In this document: positions 8,609-17,154 of the stretch, one piece after another
Layout: every line of letters starts with the position of its first letter
How positions within the stretch are numbered: the first letter of the stretch is position 1
Source of the DNA: Aurantibacter aestuarii
GTDB taxonomy: Bacteria; Bacteroidota; Bacteroidia; Flavobacteriales; Flavobacteriaceae
DNA: 64,000 bases
Reading direction: 5' to 3'
Assembly (NCBI RefSeq): GCF_003008425.1
Contig: NZ_PXOQ01000006.1
Coordinates: 1 to 64,000, forward strand
Notes under the pieces: generated by a model
What the model was told of the DNA's origin: nothing
Databases searched by the model: none
What the model saw: the letters and a program-made list of their open reading frames with translations, nothing else
Translations under genes and position numbers: made by a program

Positions 8609-9904
8609 TTATGCTCTAAGCTCTTCTAACGCTTTTACAACGCCACTATGGGTAACTGTTTCTGTTTTAAACTTTTCGACAATAATATTTTTTTCTTCTA
8701 CAGTCGCTTCAAACTGATTTAGAATATTCATAAGGTGCATTTTCATATGACCTTCTTGAATTCCTGTAGTAACTAAAGATCGTAGTGCTCCAAAATTCTG
8801 TGCTAATCCGGCAACTGCTACTACTTGCATAAGTTCTTTTGCAGTTGGGTTGCCTAGAATATCTAATGCCAATTTTACTAAGGGATGTAGTTTAGTTAAT
8901 CCACCTACTGTACCCAAAGCTAAAGGTAGTTCTATCCAAAATGTAAAAATGCCATTTTCAACTTTGGCGTCCGTTAAACTGGAGTAACGACCTGTTCTGC
9001 TGGCGTAAGCATGAACACCAGCTTCAATTGCTCTAAAATCGTTTCCTGTAGCTAATACCACAGCATCAATTCCGTTCATAATCCCTTTGTTGTGGGTTAC
9101 AGCACGGTAAGGTTCAGTTTTAGCTATATTTACAGCTTGTATAAATTTTTCAGCAAATTCCTCTGGATGAATTCCTTTGTCTGCAAGCTCTTCAACTTTA
9201 CAACTTACACTTGCTTTAACTAAACAGTTAGGGACATAATTAGAAAGAATACTCATGACCACATGAATAGGAGTTTTTAATTTCTGCGCTTCTCTTTTTA
9301 AAGTGGTTGCAAATTGCTCTAGGCAAGAATTTATAAAATTGGCACCCATAGCATCTAGAGTTTCAAACGTAGCGTGTAGCTGGTAATAGTCTTTTAAGTG
9401 TTTGGTTTTATCAACTAAAACCACATCTAAAATACCGCCACCACGTTTTTCCATATTTTTAGTTATGGCTTGAGCGTCTTGTAAAATCTGAGGTTTAATT
9501 TGGTAAAAAAATGACTGTAACTCTTCAGAGTTTCCAGCATAGGTAAAATGTACCTGACCAATTTTTTCTGTAGAAAGTACTTCGGTTTTAAAACCGCCTC
9601 GTTCTCCCCAAAATTTAGCAGCTTTACTTGCAGCAGCGACTACAGAGCTTTCCTCAATAACCATTGGAATGGTATAAATTGCACCATTTATATTAAAATT
9701 TGGTGCTACTCCAAGTGGTAAATAAAAATTCGAAATGGTATTTTCTATAAAGTCATCATGAAGGTTTTGCAACTTTTCATTGCTGTTCCAATAGGTTAAA
9801 ATTGTTTCTTTTGCAGTTTCATTCCCATTTAAATAGGTCGAAACCAGCCAGTCAATTTTTTCTGTTTTAGATAGTTTGGAAAACCCCGATACTAATTTTG
9901 TCAT
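8609..9904 (-). CDS. Hydroxymethylglutaryl-CoA reductase, class II (degradative type)
   Basis: 431 residues. The class II signature includes MEKRGGGILDV, the DAMGANFINSCLEQF segment, the SCKV stretch that follows SNYVPNCLVKA, HNKGIMNGIDAV, ATGNDFRAIEAG, GTVGGLTKLHP and the C-terminal catalytic His in EGHMKMHL. The enzyme interconverts HMG-CoA and mevalonate. In Bacteroidota it is expected to work in the biosynthetic direction to supply isoprenoids for quinones, carotenoids and undecaprenyl phosphate. It is the first gene of a two-gene minus-strand operon with the GYDIA kinase. A -7-like element lies at 9924-9931. Length and motifs are normal. Confidence 0.95.
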   Translation of the reverse strand: MTKLVSGFSKLSKTEKIDWLVSTYLNGNETAKETILTYWNSNEKLQNLHDDFIENTISNFYLPLGVAPNFNINGAIYTIPMVIEESSVVAAASKAAKFWGERGGFKTEVLSTEKIGQVHFTYAGNSEELQSFFYQIKPQILQDAQAITKNMEKRGGGILDVVLVDKTKHLKDYYQLHATFETLDAMGANFINSCLEQFATTLKREAQKLKTPIHVVMSILSNYVPNCLVKASVSCKVEELADKGIHPEEFAEKFIQAVNIAKTEPYRAVTHNKGIMNGIDAVVLATGNDFRAIEAGVHAYASRTGRYSSLTDAKVENGIFTFWIELPLALGTVGGLTKLHPLVKLALDILGNPTAKELMQVVAVAGLAQNFGALRSLVTTGIQEGHMKMHLMNILNQFEATVEEKNIIVEKFKTETVTHSGVVKALEELRA

Positions 9905-9923
9905 TGTTGCAAATTGTGAGCGT

Positions 9924-9931
9924 CAAAGATA
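9924..9931 (-). promoter_or_regulatory. -7 promoter element for the HMG-CoA reductase operon
   Basis: On the minus strand the bases read TATCTTTG, an exact TAnnTTTG match ending 20 bases before the start codon. No TTG is present at 17-20 bases upstream, so the -33 half is weak. The remaining bases up to 10081 are AT-rich spacer of a divergent gene pair, with no further signal seen. Confidence 0.5.
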
Positions 9932-10081
9932 CTATTCTTCAAGCAAATTATTTTTTTGATAGATTGAATAATTTTTAATCCTTTTTTCGTTGCTCATTTA
10001 CCTCAAATAAGTCATTATTTATAGGGTTTTTTGCTTATTTTTTAGTAAACTTGACATCTTATTATTAAAAACATAAATTAT

Positions 10082-12265
10082 ATGAAGCTAATTAAGCTTA
10101 TGGTAATGAGTTGCTTTCTGGTAACTTCATTTATTTCAGCACAAAATAAAGACATCACCTTAGAAGATATCTGGTCTAAAGGAACATTTAGAACCGAGCG
10201 TTTAGATGCTTTACATTCTATGAATAACGGTAAACAATATTCTGTTTTAAATTTTGATAGAGCTTCTGGAAGCACCACTGTAGATGTGTATGATTATAGT
10301 ACATTAAAGAAAACAAAAACTTTAGTAAATTCTACCGATTTAACAGATGTAAAATACTTTACAGATTACAGTTTTAGTAAAGATGAATCTAAGATATTAC
10401 TGGCAACAGAGCAGGAATCTATTTTTAGACGATCGACTTTAGGGATTTATTTTGTGTATGACATTGCAAGTAAAACCTTAACTAAAGTATCTGAAGATAA
10501 AATACAAGAACCTACTTTTTCTCCAGATGGTTCTAAGATTGCATTTGGTTTAAATAATAACTTGTTTATAAAGGATTTAAATTCTGGAGCAACTTCACAA
10601 TTTACTAGTGATGGTGTAAAAAATAAAATTATAAATGGTATTACAGACTGGGTTTACGAAGAAGAATTTGGGTTTGTAAGAGCGTTCGACTGGAATGCTA
10701 ACGGTACTAAAATTGCCTTTATTCGTTTTGATGAAACTAACGTCCCAGAATTCTCTATGGATGTTTATGGAAATAAATTATACCAAACACAAACTGTATT
10801 TAAATATCCAAAAGCAGGAGAAGCAAATTCGGAAGTATCACTTCATGTGTTTGACTTAGCTTCTAAATCTTTAACGGAAGTTAAAGTGGATAAAGAATAT
10901 AAAGATTTTTATATTCCAAGAATAAAATGGACTAACAATGCTAATGTGTTAAGCGCACAATTTGCAAATAGACACCAAAATGAATTGGATTTGTGGATGA
11001 TTAATACCACTAAAAACCTTACTAAATTGGTCGTTGCAGAAAACGATAAGGCTTATGTAGATGTTACCGATAATTTAACCTTTTTAGAAGATGACAGTTT
11101 TATCTGGACCAGCGAAAAAGATGGATACAATCACATCTATCATTACGACAAGAATGGTAAATTAATTAATCAAATCACCAAAGGAAACTGGGAAGTCACA
11201 TCTTATTATGGATATGATGCTAAAACAGATCGTATTTTTTATCAATCTGTAGAAAATGGTTCAATAAACAGAGATGTTTATGCTATTAAATTAGATGGTC
11301 GTAAAAAACAACGCTTAAGTGAAAACACGGGAACTAATAATGCCGATTTTAGCGCCGATTTTTCTTATTTCATAAACACCTATTCTAGTGTAAATACGCC
11401 ACCATTGTACACTTTAAACGATGCTAAAAAAGGTGATGTTATAAAAGTAATAAAAGACAATTCGGATGTAAGAACCGTTGTGGCTGGATTTAATATGCCT
11501 AAGAAAGAATTTTCAACTATTAATGTTAATGGGAATAATTTAAATATGTGGCTAATTAAGCCAACAAATTTCGATGCTACCAAACAATACCCATTATTTA
11601 TGTACCAATATTCTGGTCCTGGATCACAACAAGTGGCTAACCAATGGAACAGTGCAAACGACTACTGGTATTATATGCTGGCAGAACAAGGTTATATTGT
11701 TGCTTGTGTAGACGGAAGAGGAACTGGTTTTAAAGGTGCCGAGTTCAAAAAAGTAACGCAAAATGAATTAGGAAAATATGAGGTTGAAGATCAAATAGAA
11801 GCCGCTAAATTATTAGGTGCAAGAGATTATATTAATCCAGATAAAATAGGTATTTGGGGTTGGTCTTATGGTGGATTTATGAGTAGTAATGCTCTGTTTA
11901 AAGGAAATGATACGTTTTCTATGGCAATTGCAGTAGCACCAGTAACCAGTTGGAGATTTTACGACTCAATTTATACAGAACGTTACATGACGACACCTCA
12001 GGAAAACGCTTCTGGATACGATGAAAATTCACCTATAAATCATGTCGATAAATTAAAAGGCGACTTTTTATTAATTCATGGTACTGGAGATGATAATGTG
12101 CATGTTCAGAATACCATGCGTATGGTTGAAGCTTTAATACAAGCTAATAAACAATTTGAATGGATGATTTATCCAGATAAAAATCATGGAATTTATGGTG
12201 GAAACACTCGTTTACACTTATACACAAAAATGACGAATTTTATTAATCGTACATTAGGACAATAA
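10082..12265 (+). CDS. S9 family peptidase (dipeptidyl peptidase IV type)
   Basis: 727 residues. Signal peptide (MKLIKLMVMSCFLVTSFISA), then an N-terminal beta-propeller (about 40-490) with repeats such as FSPDGSKIAFG and the DWVYEEEFGFVRAF segment containing the Glu pair that binds the substrate N-terminus. The alpha/beta-hydrolase domain follows, with S595 in GWSYGG, the Asp in GTGDDNVH (about 670) and H702 in DKNHGIYGG. It should cleave X-Pro or X-Ala dipeptides from peptides in the periplasm. The peptide/proton symporter gene follows after 28 bases, so the pair looks like a peptide-feeding module. Confidence 0.94.
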   Translation: MKLIKLMVMSCFLVTSFISAQNKDITLEDIWSKGTFRTERLDALHSMNNGKQYSVLNFDRASGSTTVDVYDYSTLKKTKTLVNSTDLTDVKYFTDYSFSKDESKILLATEQESIFRRSTLGIYFVYDIASKTLTKVSEDKIQEPTFSPDGSKIAFGLNNNLFIKDLNSGATSQFTSDGVKNKIINGITDWVYEEEFGFVRAFDWNANGTKIAFIRFDETNVPEFSMDVYGNKLYQTQTVFKYPKAGEANSEVSLHVFDLASKSLTEVKVDKEYKDFYIPRIKWTNNANVLSAQFANRHQNELDLWMINTTKNLTKLVVAENDKAYVDVTDNLTFLEDDSFIWTSEKDGYNHIYHYDKNGKLINQITKGNWEVTSYYGYDAKTDRIFYQSVENGSINRDVYAIKLDGRKKQRLSENTGTNNADFSADFSYFINTYSSVNTPPLYTLNDAKKGDVIKVIKDNSDVRTVVAGFNMPKKEFSTINVNGNNLNMWLIKPTNFDATKQYPLFMYQYSGPGSQQVANQWNSANDYWYYMLAEQGYIVACVDGRGTGFKGAEFKKVTQNELGKYEVEDQIEAAKLLGARDYINPDKIGIWGWSYGGFMSSNALFKGNDTFSMAIAVAPVTSWRFYDSIYTERYMTTPQENASGYDENSPINHVDKLKGDFLLIHGTGDDNVHVQNTMRMVEALIQANKQFEWMIYPDKNHGIYGGNTRLHLYTKMTNFINRTLGQ

Positions 12266-12293
12266 TAATTTTACTAACTAATAATTAATTTAT

Positions 12294-13883
12294 ATGGAAT
12301 TTAAATTTGGAGGTTCTGCAACCAATCAAAAAACGGTATTAGGTCACCCGTCGGGCTTATTTGTTTTGTTTTTTACAGAAATGTGGGAACGTTTTTCTTA
12401 CTATGGAATGCGTGCGCTTTTAGTGCTTTTTTTAGTAGCGTCTTTATTAGATGAAGGTTGGGGCTGGGAAAGAGCAGATGCTTTAGTGCTTTATGGCTGG
12501 TATACTGGTTTAGTATATATCACACCAATTTTAGGAGGTTTTATTGCCGATAAATTTATGGGATACCGTAATGCAATTGTTTTAGGAGCATTAATTATGA
12601 CTTTAGGTCACGCCTCTATGGCTTTAGAAGGTATTACAGATATCTTTTTCTATTTAGGTTTGTTATTACTTATTGTTGGAAATGGATTGTTTAAGCCGAA
12701 TATTTCTTCTATGGTTGGGCAATTATACCTTAATCAAGGAAAAGAGAAAGATGCAGGATACACTATTTTCTATATGGGTATTAATGCAGGTGCTTTCTTA
12801 GGAATTTTACTTTGTGGGTATATTGGTGAGTCTGTAGGCTGGCATTATGGTTTTGGTTTAGCTGGAATTTTCATGTTTTTTGGGATGCTTCAATTCTATT
12901 TCGCACAGAAAATTTTTGCTCGTATAGGCTTATCTCCAAGACAAACACAAGATTTTGATGATGCTGTTGAAGATTCATTAGAAGAAACCAAAGAAGTTAT
13001 TGAAGAAATTGCACATCAGGCTGAAAAATCTAAGGTAACTCGCGATAGATTAATTGTTATTGGAGTATTAGCATTCTTTACCATATTTTTCTGGTGGGCT
13101 TTTGAGCAAGCTGGTGGTTCTATGACCATTTTTGCTGCCGATTATACAGATAGGGTTTTAGTAGGGAATGGCGCATTAACCTTTAAAATATTTAACACAA
13201 TCCTTACTGTGGTTCCAATGTTAATTATTACTTGGGTTTTAACCATGTTATTTAAACAAACTTTTGGTAAATATGCGTTATCTAATATTTTATTAGGTAC
13301 AAGTTTTGTAATAATTTGGGCAATTGTAATTTGGATGTTAGTAAGAGAATTTAATGCAGAAATTGCAGAAGTTAAAGCTTCTTGGTTTGGTATTTTAAAC
13401 TCTTTCTTTATCATTGCTTTCGCTCCATTATTTTCTAAAATATGGCAAAGTAAATACAATCCAACTGGTCCAGTTAAATTTGCTGTTGGTCTAATTTTAT
13501 TAGGTCTTGGTTTTGGTATACTGGCTTATGGATCTACTGCAATTCCTTTAGGAGCTAAAACGGCATCAGTAAGTATGATGTTCTTAGTTTTTGCATACTT
13601 GTTCCATACGTTAGGAGAATTATGTGTGTCTCCTGTAGGCTTATCTTATGTAAGTAAATTGGCTCCAGTAAAATTAGTTGGTTTAATGTTTGGGGTATGG
13701 TTTGTTGCAAACTTTATTGCAAACCTAGCAGCAGGTATTACAGGAAGTTATATGGATCCAATTTTGGAAGAAAAAGGACTAACATTTTTCTTTATGATTT
13801 TTACTTTAATTCCTATTGGAGCAGGTGTAATTATGATCATTCTTAATAAAACTTTACTAAAATTAATGCATGGCATTAGATAG
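12294..13883 (+). CDS. Peptide MFS transporter (POT/PTR2 family)
   Basis: 529 residues with about 14 membrane helices. Helix 1 carries the E-x-x-E-R-F-x-x-Y-G signature (FTEMWERFSYYGMRALLV), the proton-coupling motif of POT transporters. The PTR2 loop motif GGFIADKFMGYRNAI and the FYMGINAGAFLG segment (the FYxxINxG motif) are both present, as is the late motif HTLGELCVSPVGLSYV. It should import di- and tripeptides with protons across the inner membrane. The gene is immediately downstream of the DPP-IV-like peptidase that would generate such peptides, and a strong terminator follows. A charged cytosolic segment (about 215-250, E/K-rich) lies between the two helix bundles. Confidence 0.95.
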   Translation: MEFKFGGSATNQKTVLGHPSGLFVLFFTEMWERFSYYGMRALLVLFLVASLLDEGWGWERADALVLYGWYTGLVYITPILGGFIADKFMGYRNAIVLGALIMTLGHASMALEGITDIFFYLGLLLLIVGNGLFKPNISSMVGQLYLNQGKEKDAGYTIFYMGINAGAFLGILLCGYIGESVGWHYGFGLAGIFMFFGMLQFYFAQKIFARIGLSPRQTQDFDDAVEDSLEETKEVIEEIAHQAEKSKVTRDRLIVIGVLAFFTIFFWWAFEQAGGSMTIFAADYTDRVLVGNGALTFKIFNTILTVVPMLIITWVLTMLFKQTFGKYALSNILLGTSFVIIWAIVIWMLVREFNAEIAEVKASWFGILNSFFIIAFAPLFSKIWQSKYNPTGPVKFAVGLILLGLGFGILAYGSTAIPLGAKTASVSMMFLVFAYLFHTLGELCVSPVGLSYVSKLAPVKLVGLMFGVWFVANFIANLAAGITGSYMDPILEEKGLTFFFMIFTLIPIGAGVIMIILNKTLLKLMHGIR

Positions 13884-13905
13884 TAGCTTTTTATATAATT
13901 AATTT

Positions 13906-13937
13906 AAACGCCCCACTTTTGGGGCGTTTTATTTTTT
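13906..13937 (+). terminator. Intrinsic terminator after the peptide transporter
   Basis: The hairpin AAACGCCCC / GGGGCGTTT has an ACTTTT loop and is followed by TTATTTTTTT. It overlaps the -33 element of the next promoter. Confidence 0.92.
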
Positions 13938-13947
13938 TGTAAATTTG
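13918..13947 (+). promoter_or_regulatory. Flavobacterial promoter for the thioredoxin-like gene
   Basis: TTTG at 13918-13921, an 18-base spacer, then TAAATTTG at 13940-13947 match both halves of the consensus. The expected transcript starts near 13953 and leaves a leader of about 35 bases before the ATG at 13988. Confidence 0.7.
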
Positions 13948-13987
13948 GAACACTATTTGCGACTACAATGTCCTAAACAAAAGTCAT

Positions 13988-14533
13988 ATGAAACATATTT
14001 TAATAGCTCTAACATTTATTTTAACAACCAGTCTGGTTTCTGCTCAAGAAATTAATTGGGTAAGCTTAGAAGAAGCTGTGGAATTACAAAAGAAAAATCC
14101 TAAGAAAATTATTGTGGATGTTTATACCTCTTGGTGTGGACCTTGTAAAATGTTAGACCGTAATACCTTTCAAAATAAAGATGTTGCTGCTTATATTAAC
14201 AAAAATTACTATGCCGTAAAATTTAATGCAGAAGGAAAAGAGCAAGTAACATTTAAAGGTAAAACTTATGCTAATCCGGGTTACAAACCAGAGAATGCTA
14301 ACCGTAGAAATGCGCAACACGAATTGGCTGGTGCTTTTGGCGTACGTTCGTATCCTACCATGTTATTTTTAGATGAAAAAGGTGGCTTAATCGCTCCAAT
14401 AATTGGCTATAAGACGCCACAACAATTAGAACTTTATTTAAAAATGTTTAAGAGTAACGAACATACTAATATGAAATCTCAGGAAGATTTTAACGCATAC
14501 TTTGAGTCTTTCAAATACGAGTTTAAAAGCTAA
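13988..14533 (+). CDS. Periplasmic thioredoxin family protein
   Basis: 181 residues: signal peptide (MKHILIALTFILTTSLVSAQ), then a thioredoxin fold with the active site C50-G-P-C53 in SWCGPCKML and the cis-Pro loop SYPTMLFLD. The insert between them (KGKTYANPGYKPENANRR) is typical of DUF255/DsbD-gamma-like secreted thioredoxins of Bacteroidota. It probably reduces or exchanges disulfides in the periplasm. It is transcribed alone from its own promoter and converges with comEC, the two stops being only 2 bases apart. Its terminator lies inside the end of comEC. Confidence 0.9.
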   Translation: MKHILIALTFILTTSLVSAQEINWVSLEEAVELQKKNPKKIIVDVYTSWCGPCKMLDRNTFQNKDVAAYINKNYYAVKFNAEGKEQVTFKGKTYANPGYKPENANRRNAQHELAGAFGVRSYPTMLFLDEKGGLIAPIIGYKTPQQLELYLKMFKSNEHTNMKSQEDFNAYFESFKYEFKS

Positions 14534-14535
14534 AT

Positions 14536-16560
14536 TTACTCACTAGATAATATAAAAGCTCCTTTTTCAGTTGTATGAAAAAGGACTTTTTTGTTTTGAG
14601 CTGTAAGGTTCCAATCTCTTACATAGCTTTTGTAGTTGCTACCATCACTAATAATGCCTTGTGGCTTTAATTGGTCGATTAGACGGTTTATATTAATTTT
14701 AGGCGATTGTGTAAGGATAACATAATCTGGTTTTAAAGATTTTGGATATAATCCAGTACTATCAATGACTAAAATAATTTTATTCTCGAAGCTTAATATG
14801 TTTGGTATTGGTTTATAACTTACAGTATTTATATGTTTGTTTACTTTATAATTAGTACTTATATAATTAGGTATTAAATTATCTGTATAAACGGTTAATC
14901 GATTGTTGTTTTTTAAACTCATTAAACGGTGTTTGCTTCTGTGAAAAATCACAAATTCATTTGATGCTGTGTGTATTTTTGTAAGCATGAAACTGCATTG
15001 CAGTAGAATGATTGCAGATAAACTACATATTATAGTTTTGGCAGAAAAGTACTTCCATAAAAAATAAAGAGATAATACAAATAACAGTGAAGCAATCAAG
15101 TTAAAACTGCTAAAAGAAAGTTCTTTAAATATGAAAGACTCCAAGCTCGAAATCCACCGAAGTAAGTAATTCATCCCATAAATAGAATAACTTAAAGTTG
15201 AAGCAAAAAATGTTGTTAGTATAGATTTATCAAAGCTTAAAACAAGCACTATAACTAATATGGCTAATCCCAAAATTAATGGCAAAAGCGGTATAATAAT
15301 TAAATTACTTAACCAGAATAAGCCAGGAATTTGATGAAAATAATAAACACTTAAAGGAATAATTCCAAATTGAGCAGATAAAGTAACTGTAAACGTTTGC
15401 CAATAGAGGTTTGTAAGTTTATATTTTGGATGCCATAAATTAGCAATTAAAGGCTGAAAGGCAACAATTGAAAATACAGCAACATAACTAAGTTGAAACC
15501 CAACATCAAATAAAAATTGAGGTTGAAATATTAGTATAATTAAGATAGAACCTATTAGCGTGTTGTAGGTATTTGTTTTTCGTTTTAAATTAATAGCTAT
15601 AGAAACTAAAGTAAACATTGCGGTAGCTCTAATTACAGAAGGAGAAAACCCAGTTAAAAAAGCATAAAGCCACAGCAAAATGATAGAGCATAGGATGACT
15701 ATTAAATTTCCATGCTTAATTTGTTTTAAAGGTTTTAGAATAAAGGTAATAATAAGTAAAATAATTCCCACGTGTAACCCAGACACCGCTAGAATATGTA
15801 TAGCGCCAGAATCGGTATAACTATCATAAATCTCAGAAGAAATATCTTGTTTTTGTCCTAAAACCAGAGCGTTTATAATCGCAAGTTCGTCCGGACTAAA
15901 ACGGTAATTTTTTAATTTGGAATTAATGGTTTGGATTAAGCGGCCATTTAAACCATTAAACGTAGTGGTTTCCTGTGTAAGCACTTTGTAGTTGGAATTC
16001 TCCAAATACATTTGATGGTAAACACCTTTGTTTTTTAAATAGGTTTTATAATCGAACTGTCCAGGATTTACGGCTGATTGGATGTCGCTAAATGCAGATT
16101 TAGTTATAACAACCGCGTCTGTAACAAGAGGTTTAACGCTGTCTTTTTTAAGTTGAATTAATACAGTTCCAGAAGTTTCCTTTTCGTCCATAGACAATAC
16201 GTCTGCATAGTACTTGGAATAAAACTTATTGTCTTTTAATTTTTGTGTAATTCGTAAAATTTTAAAACTACTTTCAGAATTACTTTTTGAGGAATAATGA
16301 GAATGGTGTTTGGAAGCTGTTTGCAGTGTATAATTTAAGGCACCAATGCTTATAAATAATAAAAAAGCAATTCCTGTAAATAAACTTGTGGTCGATTTGC
16401 CTATTTTATTAAAGATTAAAACAAGAAGTCCAAGCATGGTTATAAGTGGAATACTTATGTAAACCCATGCCCAAATATCTAATTCCAAACTTCTGGCAAG
16501 CAGTATCCCAGTTATAAAACTTAAGGTCAAATACAGCAGTGCAAAATTAGTAAATCTCAC
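14536..16560 (-). CDS. comEC: ComEC/Rec2 family DNA-uptake channel protein
   Basis: 674 residues. N-terminal helices (about 5-75) and a DUF4131-type OB-like domain (about 80-200, with SAVNPGQFDYKTYLKNKGVY) precede the Competence domain with its hallmark AVSGLHVGIILL and GFSPSVIRATAMF motifs and about 8 more helices. The last ~150 residues resemble the tail of a metallo-beta-lactamase domain (PDYVILTQSP, IISDGSNYK, TTEKGAFIL). However, they lack the HxHxDH metal motif found in full ComEC proteins. It should form the inner-membrane pore for single-stranded DNA in transformation. It is the last gene of the surE operon. The other natural-competence genes are not in this window. Confidence 0.88.
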   Translation of the reverse strand: MRFTNFALLYLTLSFITGILLARSLELDIWAWVYISIPLITMLGLLVLIFNKIGKSTTSLFTGIAFLLFISIGALNYTLQTASKHHSHYSSKSNSESSFKILRITQKLKDNKFYSKYYADVLSMDEKETSGTVLIQLKKDSVKPLVTDAVVITKSAFSDIQSAVNPGQFDYKTYLKNKGVYHQMYLENSNYKVLTQETTTFNGLNGRLIQTINSKLKNYRFSPDELAIINALVLGQKQDISSEIYDSYTDSGAIHILAVSGLHVGIILLIITFILKPLKQIKHGNLIVILCSIILLWLYAFLTGFSPSVIRATAMFTLVSIAINLKRKTNTYNTLIGSILIILIFQPQFLFDVGFQLSYVAVFSIVAFQPLIANLWHPKYKLTNLYWQTFTVTLSAQFGIIPLSVYYFHQIPGLFWLSNLIIIPLLPLILGLAILVIVLVLSFDKSILTTFFASTLSYSIYGMNYLLRWISSLESFIFKELSFSSFNLIASLLFVLSLYFLWKYFSAKTIICSLSAIILLQCSFMLTKIHTASNEFVIFHRSKHRLMSLKNNNRLTVYTDNLIPNYISTNYKVNKHINTVSYKPIPNILSFENKIILVIDSTGLYPKSLKPDYVILTQSPKININRLIDQLKPQGIISDGSNYKSYVRDWNLTAQNKKVLFHTTEKGAFILSSE
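14558..14596 (+). terminator. Terminator for the thioredoxin gene, inside the comEC coding end
   Basis: A perfect 10-base stem (TCCTTTTTCA / TGAAAAAGGA) with loop GTTGTA is followed by CTTTTTTGTTTT on the plus strand. On the minus strand the same bases encode the last ~20 residues of ComEC. Confidence 0.75.
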
Positions 16561-16578
16561 ACTTAAAGATAGTAAATT

Positions 16579-17145
16579 TTAGATTACGCGTCTCGCTTGT
16601 ACAAAAGCAAAATACCAGTATTTTTCAGACAATTCAGATTCTATTACACCAAGACTTGTGGTAGAGTGAATAAATTTAACGTAACCAACTCTAGAATCTG
16701 TAACAATCCCAACGTGGTTTATAACTCTGCTGTTTTTTCTGGTCGCAAAAAACACTAAGTCGCCTTCTCGTACATCTTTTAAATCTACCCATTCGCCTTC
16801 TAATGCCATGTCTCTCGAAACTCTGGGTAAATTAATATCTTCTTCGGAAAATGCGGTACTTACTAGTCCAGAACAGTCCATTCCAGATTTTGTAGTTCCT
16901 CCAGTCTTATACTTTACACCAATGTAGTCTTTAGCATTATCAATAATTTTATTAATAAGCTCATATTCTTCTTTAGTTACAACAACTGGTTCTGTGCTTT
17001 TTGGTAGAGGTAATGTGTTAGTAGTGGAGGTTTCAGGTTCTTTTTTAGGTATAATTACTTTTCTGGTAGTTACATATTTACTTTTGCTTGAGCCACAAGA
17101 GATTAGAAATAAAAGTATAATTAAAAGTGAAACTAGCTTTTTCAT
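16579..17145 (-). CDS. NlpC/P60 (C40) lipoprotein peptidase
   Basis: 188 residues. Lipoprotein signal with lipobox L-I-S-C (C17) followed by GSSKSK, then a ~35-residue linker and an NlpC/P60 domain from about 60. Catalytic C91 lies in MDCSGLVSTAF, H144 in NHVGIVTD, and a third polar residue is H159 in FIHS. Such enzymes cut the gamma-D-Glu to diaminopimelate bond in peptidoglycan stem peptides. MurE here carries the meso-DAP motif, which fits this substrate. The gene lies 9 bases after lpxB and 18 before comEC, so it is part of the operon. Confidence 0.93.
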   Translation of the reverse strand: MKKLVSLLIILLFLISCGSSKSKYVTTRKVIIPKKEPETSTTNTLPLPKSTEPVVVTKEEYELINKIIDNAKDYIGVKYKTGGTTKSGMDCSGLVSTAFSEEDINLPRVSRDMALEGEWVDLKDVREGDLVFFATRKNSRVINHVGIVTDSRVGYVKFIHSTTSLGVIESELSEKYWYFAFVQARRVI

Positions 17146-17154
17146 AAGTTGGTT

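Noticed and set aside
13142-13459. Minus-strand 105-residue frame within the peptide transporter gene
   Set aside because: Antisense to a well-supported membrane protein; no signals of its own.
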